This document shows positions 1 through 5,131 of a DNA stretch of 5,292 nt, in pieces; the first letter of the stretch is position 1; every line of letters begins with the position of its first letter. The notes beneath the pieces were generated by a model, which saw nothing but the letters and a program-made list of their open reading frames with translations, was not told where the DNA came from and did not search any database. Position numbers and translations under genes: made by a program. This stretch comes from Chitinophagaceae bacterium (GTDB lineage: Bacteria > Bacteroidota > Bacteroidia > Chitinophagales > Chitinophagaceae), in the NCBI GenBank assembly GCA_947452875.1, contig CANGEZ010000171.1:1-5292 (forward strand), in the 5' to 3' direction.

Positions 1-845
1 ATGGTATAGCTATTGAAAGTTGAAGGTGCTATTGGTTTTAAAACACTTAATGAGAAATTGGCAAACACAAAAACAATAAAAGCGACAATGCCTATTATGG
101 CACCAATCACTTTTTTATCTTTAAAATTAATGGCGATTGTTTTGGTGTTGAAGAAAAAAAGCTCAATTAATACAATCACTAACGGTAGCGTATAGGCGTT
201 TTCTTTTGTAAGTAAGGCACAAATGGCAGAAATGATGGCGCCTCCAAAAAACAAATATTTCACTTTTGATTCGGAAACTCTTCCTTTCATATAAAAGGCC
301 ACAGACAAAAAATAAAACATGGCTACCATCGACGCCATTCTTTGTACAATATAAGTTACAGCTCCTGTAGCCAAAGGATGTGATACAAATAACAACGCCG
401 TAATTAATGAAATTGATTTAGCGTGTTTTGCAATAGGAAGATTTTTCAAAACGGGTGAGGCAAACAACAATCGAGCAATCCAAAAAACCAGACAAGCGTT
501 AATCAAATGAATCATCAGATTAACCTTGTGATAGCCTTCAACATTCAACTCGTCAAAATGATAATTCAATGCGAACGAATAAAATGCTAGAAAACGTGAG
601 TGGTTGATGTCCCACATTTGTTTGATATTGGAAAGACTTTTTATGGCTTCATTATCAACAATATTATGCTTGTCATCAAACTGAAAAGTACAATCGAAAG
701 TGTTAGAATAAATTTTAAATCCGATAATAACAATCAATAAAATGCCAAGTCCGATAAACAAAGAATTGTTTTGCTTAGACAATTCCATAGTTTTTGTCTC
801 ACTAACTTTTTGCTGAATGTTTTTATTTGATTTTGATTTGCTCAT
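1..845 (-). CDS. GT-C fold membrane glycosyltransferase, TMTC/O-mannosyltransferase-like (partial, C-terminus outside window)
   Basis: An open frame of 281 codons runs from ATG at 845-843 to the left edge with no stop, so the gene is truncated by the window. The protein is multi-pass: a basic, Ser/Lys/Gln-rich tail (1-28), a first membrane helix (about 29-46), then an extracytoplasmic loop with an acidic pair in FQFDDKHNI (55-62). Further hydrophobic segments lie near 109-128, 145-155, 171-186, 197-212, 219-232 and 247-264. Signature stretches are HPLATGAVTYIVQRMAS (156-172) and LTKENAYTLP (212-221). They match what I know of bacterial TPR-containing membrane proteins related to eukaryotic TMTC protein O-mannosyltransferases, which use polyprenyl-phosphate sugars outside the cytoplasmic membrane; the Asp pair is the expected catalytic site. 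C-terminal TPRs would be expected beyond the window. M20 (ATG at 788-786) is an alternative start. It lies 69 bp downstream of a polyprenyl-phosphate sugar synthase-like gene, probably co-transcribed. The acceptor is unknown. Confidence 0.8.
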   Translation of the reverse strand, partial: MSKSKSNKNIQQKVSETKTMELSKQNNSLFIGLGILLIVIIGFKIYSNTFDCTFQFDDKHNIVDNEAIKSLSNIKQMWDINHSRFLAFYSFALNYHFDELNVEGYHKVNLMIHLINACLVFWIARLLFASPVLKNLPIAKHAKSISLITALLFVSHPLATGAVTYIVQRMASMVAMFYFLSVAFYMKGRVSESKVKYLFFGGAIISAICALLTKENAYTLPLVIVLIELFFFNTKTIAINFKDKKVIGAIIGIVAFIVFVFANFSLSVLKPIAPSTFNSYT

Positions 846-914
846 CTTTTCTATTTATGATTTGAAAACAAATAAACGCGTTAATTTTTAAGTGGATGTT
901 GGAGGAAATCAACT

Positions 915-1868
915 CTATTGTTTCTTTGGATAATTATTTACATCGAATGCCAAACCTGACAACAACAACTGAAAACCAAGTATGATCAGCAACGAAGGAA
1001 TGACAACTGTTCCTGTTGGTGCGCCTATGCCCAACTTTGCGTAATATTCAAACTTTATAAAGCCGAAAATAATTCCATACAAAAAAATGGGAATGCCCGT
1101 TAGTAAATACAAAGACCCTATATTGAAATCGTATAAAAAATACTTCAATAAAATTCTTCTCAAAAAAGTCATCAAAAGCTTTGGAGGAAATTCAAATAAT
1201 GTTTTTGTTGTTGACAATCCGGATACCTCATCAGCATAACGCGCTTTCATGGGCACATCAAAAATCACTGCATTACTAAAATACAATTCAGCAATCATGG
1301 AAGTTTCAAAATAATAGCGCTTGTGAAGTTTATCTAGATTGAGTTCAGCCAGCGTTTCATTTTTTATAGCGGTAAAACCATTTGTAGGATCAAAGATGTT
1401 CCAATAACCGGAAGCTGCTTTTATCAAGAAACTTAATCCGAGGTTACCCATTCTTCTAACAATCGGCATCGATTTTATAGCATTCAAATCACGAAAACGA
1501 TTTCCTTTAGTGAAATCAGCTTTGCCTTCTATTAAAGGTTGAATTAGCTTGGGAATATTGGCAGCATCCATTTGTCCATCGCCATCCATTTTGATTGAAA
1601 TATCAGCTCCCAACTCTAAAGACTTTTTATATCCTGAAATCATCGCGCCGCCAACACCCTGGTTTTTGGAATGATTCAATACATGAAATTTTGAGTTATT
1701 ACTGGCAACCTGTTCAAGTATCGACAATGTGGAATCTGTAGAACAATCATTTACAACAATCACATGACTGATGTCTTGAGGCAAACCATTTATTACCGCT
1801 TCAATATGTTTCGACACATTGTAACACGGTATGATAACACTAATTTTAATGTCCTTGGAATTGCTCAT
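915..1868 (-). CDS. family 2 glycosyltransferase, polyprenyl-phosphate sugar synthase-like (DPM1-type)
   Basis: A complete 317-residue GT-A glycosyltransferase. The nucleotide-sugar fold begins with ISVIIPCYN (9-17), followed by VVNDCSTDST (38-47) and the metal-binding DGDG at 95-98 (D95, D97), within the DGDGQM stretch typical of GT2 polyprenyl-phosphate sugar synthases. Later family-like segments are KGNRF (121-125), DPTNGFTAI (160-168) and RYYFETSMIAEL (184-195). Two C-terminal hydrophobic helices (about 250-270 and 287-307) would anchor the enzyme to the inner membrane, as in DPM/GtrB-like members of usual length. Expected reaction: transfer of a hexose (mannose or glucose cannot be decided here) from NDP-sugar to polyprenyl phosphate on the cytoplasmic side. 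The ATG at 1868-1866 is preceded by a good -7 box (1889-1896), leaving a short leader and supporting this start. The next gene encodes a GT-C protein that would be a natural consumer of the product. Confidence 0.9.
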   Translation of the reverse strand: MSNSKDIKISVIIPCYNVSKHIEAVINGLPQDISHVIVVNDCSTDSTLSILEQVASNNSKFHVLNHSKNQGVGGAMISGYKKSLELGADISIKMDGDGQMDAANIPKLIQPLIEGKADFTKGNRFRDLNAIKSMPIVRRMGNLGLSFLIKAASGYWNIFDPTNGFTAIKNETLAELNLDKLHKRYYFETSMIAELYFSNAVIFDVPMKARYADEVSGLSTTKTLFEFPPKLLMTFLRRILLKYFLYDFNIGSLYLLTGIPIFLYGIIFGFIKFEYYAKLGIGAPTGTVVIPSLLIILGFQLLLSGLAFDVNNYPKKQ

Positions 1869-1888
1869 TGAGAAAGAAAAGGTTTGTG

Positions 1889-1896
1889 CAAATGTA
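1889..1896 (-). promoter_or_regulatory. Bacteroidota-type -7 box for the glycosyltransferase operon
   Basis: Read on the minus strand this is TACATTTG, an exact match to the Bacteroidota -7 consensus TAnnTTTG. It lies 20 bp upstream of the GT2 ATG (1868), giving a predicted 5' leader of roughly 15 nt. I see no convincing -33 TTG element at the usual spacing of about 19-20 bp; the nearest TTTG is 28 bp away. The call therefore rests on the -7 match and its position. Confidence 0.5.
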
Positions 1897-1920
1897 TTAA
1901 TTTTTCATGTGCGAATGTTT

Positions 1921-1972
1921 AATTCAAAAGTCAAAAACGTTTATGTCCTTTTTAAATTTTGAATTTTGAATT
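1921..1972. repeat. short inverted and tandem AT-rich repeat in the divergent intergenic region
   Basis: AATTCAAAA (1921-1929) is the reverse complement of TTTTGAATT, which occurs twice in overlapping tandem (1957-1965 and 1964-1972, 7-bp period AATTTTG). It lies between the divergent GT2 operon and the muconolactone-isomerase-like gene. TAAATTTTG (1953-1961) resembles a -7 box with one extra spacer base and could serve the rightward gene. Such strings can arise by chance in AT-rich DNA, so a role is only a possibility. Confidence 0.3.
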
Positions 1973-2043
1973 TTTACTTTAAATCATCTTATTCTGTTTA
2001 TTTTTACGGAAACGAAATTTTAAACCCTTATTCAATTTATACA

Positions 2044-2316
2044 ATGAAAAAATTTATGATTGATATCCTTTTAGAAGGATTAGATAACGAAACAAGAATG
2101 TCGCTGCTTCCCGAAGAACAGAGACTGGTTAAAGTATTGGAAAGCGATGGAACCATACTTGATAATTTCATAAAGCTCGATATGTCAGGTATCTATATGA
2201 TTGTGATGGCGAACGATCAAGATGATGTACATGCAAGGCTTTCTGTCTTGCCATACTATCCTTTTATGAAAATTGCGATTACTCCGATAAGGGTGGTTAA
2301 TAGTGTTAATCAATAG
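2044..2316 (+). CDS. muconolactone isomerase/YciI-like small ferredoxin-fold protein
   Basis: A 90-residue cytoplasmic protein. The frame is open further upstream from a TTG at 1966, but that extension is low-complexity and AT-driven. The ATG at 2044, giving MKKFMIDILL, begins directly with a family-like first beta strand, so I choose it. The pattern is strand (3-10), an acidic helix (14-34) followed by GTILDNF, strand (49-55), helix (59-69) and a last strand ending in LPYYPFMKIAITPI (69-82). This closing motif resembles the LPLYPYMxIEVxPL end of muconolactone delta-isomerase and related dimeric alpha/beta-barrel proteins. No neighbouring catechol or aromatic degradation genes are visible, so I would not assign the muconolactone reaction. 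Such proteins are often of unknown substrate. It is divergent from the GT2 operon and followed after 24 bp by an intrinsic terminator, so it is probably a single-gene unit. Confidence 0.75.
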   Translation: MKKFMIDILLEGLDNETRMSLLPEEQRLVKVLESDGTILDNFIKLDMSGIYMIVMANDQDDVHARLSVLPYYPFMKIAITPIRVVNSVNQ

Positions 2317-2340
2317 TTTGAGTTCTGTAATTTAAAATAT

Positions 2341-2368
2341 AAAAAGAGGCCGAAAAAGCCTCTTTTTT
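2341..2368 (+). terminator. intrinsic terminator after the isomerase-like gene
   Basis: The arm AAAAAGAGGC (2341-2350) pairs perfectly with GCCTCTTTTT (2358-2367) around a 7-nt loop (CGAAAAA), and a run of six T ends at 2368. The GC-rich core with A-tract and T-tract is a classic rho-independent terminator. The near symmetry could make it work for minus-strand transcripts too, though no minus-strand gene ends here. Confidence 0.93.
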
Positions 2369-2385
2369 AGTGTTATTTAGGTCCT

Positions 2386-2409
2386 GTCGTAATATTGCAA
2401 TATTACGAC
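2386..2409. repeat. 24-bp perfect palindrome, copy 1 of a pair
   Basis: GTCGTAATATTG is followed immediately by its exact reverse complement, giving 24 bp of perfect dyad symmetry with no spacer. The symmetry extends to CCT (2383-2385) with AGG (2411-2413) if A2410 is bulged. It starts 18 bp after the terminator and 96 bp before the secreted-protein start. A near-identical palindrome lies at 3200-3221. Using the asymmetric flanks, 2387-2412 on the minus strand matches 3196-3221 on the plus strand at 25 of 26 positions, so the two are inverted relative to each other. It could be a mobile-element end, a REP-like hairpin or a dimeric repressor operator. There is no T-tract, so it is not an ordinary terminator. 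Confidence 0.9.
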
Positions 2410-2504
2410 AAGGCTTACCCAAACGACATTATCATTCCCAAATCGCTATGAAATTTTTTCATTGTTTTGATTTTTGGAATACCTTGTTAGATAAAGATAA
2501 CATT

Positions 2505-3101
2505 ATGATGAAAATTCTTTTTTTATGGTGCATGCTGTTTTCATTTCAAACACTATTTGCACAAAATGAAAATTTTGAATTGGTGCAAGATGTTTATAAA
2601 CAATGGCACAAGTTTACTTTTAATGATAACAACCAGTGTAGCAATATATACATCAATGATTCTATTGACGTTTCCGTGATTAATTGCATGAAAGAAAAAT
2701 TTCAAAATCGAAAGAAATTTTATCATGCTGAAATCAATGAAGCCGGTAAAAAAATATTGGACTCCGTTGAATTTGATAAATCAGAAATAGATTATGTTTT
2801 AGTGCAAATAGACAAACTGAATTCCAATCGCTGGTCAGAGAAAGTTTTTCCTAAAGCCAAAAAAATATCACCTTATCAATTTGAGTCACATTTTTCATCT
2901 GTGAATTTTTTAGAGCCAATTGATAGATTGTGTTACAACATTTATACAATTTCCAATCCTATCTTTTTAAGAAACAATAAAATTTGCATTTTTTATAATG
3001 AAGAAAAATCTTTTTCAAATGTTGAAGGAGCGTTTTGGATGTATGTATATAAGAAGAAAGCTTGGATGAAATATGCGCCTGTTTGTATGGTGCAGAAGTA
3101 A
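2505..3101 (+). CDS. secreted protein of unknown function
   Basis: The frame is open from GTG at 2370, but that would run through the palindrome and put 45 odd residues before a clear signal peptide. The start is therefore ATG 2505 (or the adjacent ATG at 2508). The 198-residue product has a type I signal peptide, MMKILFLWCMLFSFQTLFAQ, with likely cleavage at A19|Q20, a form common in Bacteroidota. The mature part is about 179 residues with no membrane helix. It has five cysteines (45, 61, 143, 161, 194), an acidic/helical middle (65-120) and an aromatic C-terminal half. The run ISNPIFLRNNKICIFYN (149-165), then GAFWMYVYKKKAWMKYAP (175-192), resembles the closing beta-sheet of Bacteroidota secreted proteins that end with a 'lYkK...W' motif. 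I cannot name a family or function. A weak promoter-like TACCTTG is at 2480-2486. It sits alone between the two inverted palindromes. Confidence 0.75.
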   Translation: MMKILFLWCMLFSFQTLFAQNENFELVQDVYKQWHKFTFNDNNQCSNIYINDSIDVSVINCMKEKFQNRKKFYHAEINEAGKKILDSVEFDKSEIDYVLVQIDKLNSNRWSEKVFPKAKKISPYQFESHFSSVNFLEPIDRLCYNIYTISNPIFLRNNKICIFYNEEKSFSNVEGAFWMYVYKKKAWMKYAPVCMVQK

Positions 3102-3199
3102 ATATCTCATTGTTGTAGTCAAACTTTATTAGCATTTATTGGCATAATAATGTTTGTGAAAATCAATTTTTTCTTTCTTTGTTGATATTTTGGGGCTTG

Positions 3200-3221
3200 T
3201 CGTAATATTGCGATATTACGA
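3200..3221. repeat. 22-bp palindrome, copy 2 of a pair
   Basis: TCGTAATAT and its reverse complement ATATTACGA flank a central TGCG, giving nine perfect pairs. It differs from the core of copy 1 (2386-2409) at one central base (G3212 in place of A). The preceding bases CTTG (3196-3199) are shared with the minus strand of copy 1. GGG (3192-3194) and CCC (3228-3230) could extend the hairpin through an internal loop. It is 98 bp beyond the secreted-protein stop and about 300 bp before the next gene, a position not typical of an operator for that gene. Confidence 0.85.
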
Positions 3222-3417
3222 ATGGGTCCCATGAGATAATGGCAGAATGTAAAGCTCTTTTTTGAAATTCTGTCTTACAATTCCAACCCCAACTGACACT
3301 CTATCAGAATTACATTCTTGGCTCCTTTATTGCCAAATATTTAACGCTTTTGAATTTACACAATCAACGCGATTATATTATTCTTGTAAACGCTTAAATT
3401 TTTGTTTCTGTGTCTTG

Positions 3418-3429
3418 CTGAAATTTCAG
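3418..3429. repeat. 12-bp palindrome upstream of the right-hand operon
   Basis: CTGAAATTTCAG is perfectly self-complementary and lies about 95 bp before the YbjN-like ATG. It could be a binding site for a dimeric regulator of the operon. One 12-bp palindrome in AT-rich non-coding DNA is weak evidence, and no second copy is seen near another promoter in the window. Confidence 0.25.
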
Positions 3430-3522
3430 TCAGATCAACGAAATTGGTAGACTCATTCGCAATCCAACATCCTCTTTCAAACCATCCCGTTTCAATTTTA
3501 AAAAAATAAATAGTGTTCCCTT

Positions 3523-4119
3523 ATGGAATTATTCATCTTTTTAGTTCTGTTGATGCTCGTCGTAAACTGGAGCATGAATAAAATCGACAAGCAAGTTGTA
3601 AAACAAAAAATCTTAGACAAAGTAAAAGAAAAGAAAAAAATGAACACACCCAATTTCATTGCTCCCACAAACATCGTCTCGTTAATTTCTGCTTATTTCA
3701 ACAAAAACAATATTCGATTCTCGCTTTCAGAAGACCAGAAAACATTCAGGGTTGGATATGATTTAACCGATGAAGGAAAATTTGAAATCTTCATCAATGT
3801 TGAAGAACATTATTTATTATTTAATTGCGCAGTATTGGAAGACATCAAAGATGAGGCCGTTGCTAACACACTAGACATTATTGCCCGCATCAATCAATTT
3901 TACAATCTCGGTTTTCTAAATTTTTATTTTGAAAGCAGAGTCGTGGGTTTTAAAATTTCGAATTTACTTTTTGAAAATGAATTGACAGAAAACAAATTCA
4001 AAACTTATTTTGAATGCACAATTGATGGCGCAAGAAGTTGTCGCCCATTAATTACCAAAGTAGCGGTAGATGGAGAAGAGCCGATAATTGCGATGATGAG
4101 TATGATCAACAATGGTTAA
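3523..4119 (+). CDS. membrane-anchored YbjN-like protein (type III secretion chaperone-like fold)
   Basis: A 198-residue protein with a short N-terminal hydrophobic helix (about 3-18, ELFIFLVLLMLVVNW), a charged Lys-rich linker (19-39) and a globular domain (about 48-190). The domain has the alternating helix/strand pattern of YbjN-type proteins. An N-terminal helix (NIVSLISAYF, 50-59) is followed by strands around IRFSLSED, TFRVGYDL, KFEIFINVEEHYLLFNCAV (86-104), a helix TLDIIARINQFYNLGFLNFYFE (116-137) and a strand VVGFKISNLLF (140-150). Domains of this fold lack catalytic motifs and are thought to bind other proteins. Starting at ATG 3523 gives the membrane anchor; M40 (ATG 3640) would give a soluble form, which I consider less likely because the hydrophobic helix is well formed. 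It is the first gene of a tight cluster, 15 bp before the DUF1287 lipoprotein. The family call is from pattern recognition only; the function is unknown. Confidence 0.7.
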   Translation: MELFIFLVLLMLVVNWSMNKIDKQVVKQKILDKVKEKKKMNTPNFIAPTNIVSLISAYFNKNNIRFSLSEDQKTFRVGYDLTDEGKFEIFINVEEHYLLFNCAVLEDIKDEAVANTLDIIARINQFYNLGFLNFYFESRVVGFKISNLLFENELTENKFKTYFECTIDGARSCRPLITKVAVDGEEPIIAMMSMINNG

Positions 4120-4134
4120 TCAAACAATCAAGAT

Positions 4135-4731
4135 ATGAAAAAAACGACCCTTTTTATTTCTGTTGTAATGGCAATCACATTTTCAATTGTTACGGCTTGT
4201 AATAATAAAAATGAAAATAAGTATGTTGAAAGCGATAACATCAACAACGGCATTTACAAAAGCGCCATTGAATTTGCAAACACTGTAACCTGGGCCTATG
4301 ACCCTACTTACTACAGAATTCCCTATCCCAATGGCGACGTGCCTTCGGGCGGTGCTTGTACCGATGTAGTGATCAGAGTACTTAGAAAAAACAACATGGA
4401 TTTACAACAACTCATTCATGAAGATATGGTTGCTAATTTTTCTGTTTATCCAAACAAATGGGGATTGAATAATCCAGACGCCAACATCGATCATCGCAGG
4501 GTTCCGAATATAATGAAGTATTTTCAAAGACGAGGATATAATTTGCCTACCACAACTAACGCAGATGATTACCTGCCTGGAGATATTGTAACCTGGGAAC
4601 TTTCTCCTGGTGTTACACACATTGGAATCGTGTTAAAGAATCAGGATGTGTTTCACAACATGGGGCCCTCTTCAAGAATAGAAAGCGGGTTTCTTTTTTC
4701 ACATAGAATTATTGGACATTATAGAATTTAA
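4135..4731 (+). CDS. DUF1287 family lipoprotein, NlpC/P60-like cysteine hydrolase fold
   Basis: A 198-residue protein with a lipoprotein signal peptide: MKK basic start, hydrophobic core (5-20) and a lipobox VTAC with lipidated C22, then an Asn/Lys/Glu-rich tether (23-36). The rest is a DUF1287 domain matching the family along its length: WAYDPTYYRIPYPNGDVPSG (53-72), GACTDVVIRV (73-82), QLIHEDM (92-98), NFSVYPNKWGL (101-111), IDHRRVPNI (118-126), PGDIVTW (148-154), THIGIV (161-166) and VFHN (172-175). DUF1287 is grouped with the NlpC/P60-like papain fold. C75 and H162 would be the catalytic pair, with D119/H120 also conserved. A cell-wall peptide or amide substrate is plausible but unproven. 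The protein would be anchored facing the periplasm or the outer surface. It lies 15 bp after the YbjN-like gene and 11 bp before the next, consistent with an operon. All expected active-site residues are present, so it looks functional. Confidence 0.92.
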   Translation: MKKTTLFISVVMAITFSIVTACNNKNENKYVESDNINNGIYKSAIEFANTVTWAYDPTYYRIPYPNGDVPSGGACTDVVIRVLRKNNMDLQQLIHEDMVANFSVYPNKWGLNNPDANIDHRRVPNIMKYFQRRGYNLPTTTNADDYLPGDIVTWELSPGVTHIGIVLKNQDVFHNMGPSSRIESGFLFSHRIIGHYRI

Positions 4732-4742
4732 AATATTTTTTC

Positions 4743-5117
4743 ATGACAAATTATTTTCCAGCAGGACTTTTCATTTGGTTGTTATTGTATTTTTTTAAAG
4801 AAGATAAACGAACAGAGCCCATGATTGCTCCTGATGAAAATCAAAATTTTACAGAACCTGAACCAAAAAAACAAATTCAATACATCTCCAACGGAAGAGT
4901 ATTAAATGACACGCTGTTTTTTTATTATTATGACATGCTAAGATTGAGCAACATAAAATCCGTGGACGACGAAACCATAGCAAAACACGCAGAGAGAAGA
5001 TATTTTTTGATTAACAAAGTGGATTATAATGTAAACTGGCCCATTTCCAGTAGAGATGTAAGTGCGGCTAGAGTTTATGTTTTAGAAAGATATTATTACA
5101 TGACAAATTTGAATTAA
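4743..5117 (+). CDS. small membrane-anchored protein, unknown function, faint J-domain-like helices
   Basis: A 124-residue protein beginning 11 bp after the DUF1287 gene. Residues 4-18 (YFPAGLFIWLLLYFF) form a single hydrophobic helix followed by a charged, Pro/Glu-rich linker (19-45). The remaining 75 residues look all-helical: FYYYDMLRLS (60-69), VDDETIAKHAERRYFLINKV (74-93), a loop DYNVNWPISS (94-103) and RDVSAARVYVLERYYYM (104-120). The order of a YYDxLxLS helix, a 'DDETI..A.RRY' helix and a 'DV.AAR.VLE' helix recalls a J-domain. The HPD tripeptide that activates Hsp70 is absent, so a co-chaperone role is not supported. I do not recognise a family. Tight spacing on both sides implies co-expression with the lipoprotein and the next exported protein. 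Confidence 0.75.
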   Translation: MTNYFPAGLFIWLLLYFFKEDKRTEPMIAPDENQNFTEPEPKKQIQYISNGRVLNDTLFFYYYDMLRLSNIKSVDDETIAKHAERRYFLINKVDYNVNWPISSRDVSAARVYVLERYYYMTNLN

Positions 5118-5131
5118 AGCCTACGTTATAA

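Larger units (their letters stand above)
2387..3221. mobile_element. possible small cassette bounded by 26-bp inverted repeats (no transposase)
   Basis: Inverted copies of a 26-bp palindromic sequence (2387-2412 and 3196-3221, one mismatch) enclose about 0.8 kb that carries one complete gene for a secreted protein and nothing else. The pentamer GGTCC occurs as a direct repeat just outside both ends (2380-2384 and 3225-3229, 2-3 bp from the palindrome edges), which could be a target duplication. No transposase or integrase is encoded, so if mobile it would need help in trans. Since each repeat is itself a palindrome, inverted orientation rests on only about four extra flanking bases (CTTG). 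The cassette reading is therefore a hypothesis; paired regulatory sites or dispersed genome repeats are the alternatives. Confidence 0.3.
3102..3522. other. 421-bp interval without a supportable gene
   Basis: Between the secreted-protein stop and the YbjN-like start I find the second palindrome (3200-3221), a 12-bp palindrome CTGAAATTTCAG (3418-3429) and no convincing coding sequence. The 62-codon plus-strand frame at 3262-3450 starts only at TTG, is Phe/Cys/Ser-rich without domain character, and does not look real. A minus-strand frame of about 50 codons covering roughly 3355-3515 has no ATG. No intrinsic terminator follows the secreted gene. The promoter of the right-hand operon must lie here. 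The best -7-like string is TATTCTTG at 3379-3386, one mismatch from TAnnTTTG, without a well-spaced -33 box. The interval may hold remnants of an older insertion. Confidence 0.6.

Noticed and set aside
13..195. 60-codon plus-strand open frame at the left edge
   Set aside because: It starts at TTG and is antisense to the well-supported GT-C gene, whose motifs are clear on the minus strand.
1966..2043. 26-residue N-terminal extension of the isomerase-like protein from a TTG codon
   Set aside because: The extension is Phe/Tyr/Ser-rich translated AT-rich DNA. The ATG at 2044 starts exactly at the first strand expected for the family.
2370..2504. 45-residue N-terminal extension of the secreted protein from a GTG codon
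   Set aside because: It would translate the 24-bp palindrome and bury a typical signal peptide inside the protein.
3163..3190. Imperfect hairpin AAAATCAA ... TTGATATTTT as a terminator of the secreted gene
   Set aside because: The stem is short and AT-only, with a pyrimidine-rich loop and no T-tract after it.
2386..3221. CRISPR array or integron attachment-site array
   Set aside because: There are only two repeats, 0.8 kb apart and in opposite orientation, with no regular spacers, no cas genes and no integrase.
3262..3450. 62-codon plus-strand open frame
   Set aside because: It has only a TTG start, biased Phe/Cys/Ser/Leu composition, no domain pattern, and no promoter or partner gene.
3355..3515. 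Minus-strand open stretch of about 50 codons (contains WIANESTNFVDLTEIS)
   Set aside because: It has stops at both ends and no ATG, GTG or convincing start. It could be a remnant, but nothing identifies it.
4402..4620. 72-codon minus-strand open frame
   Set aside because: It lies wholly antisense within the DUF1287 gene, whose conserved motifs cover the same bases.
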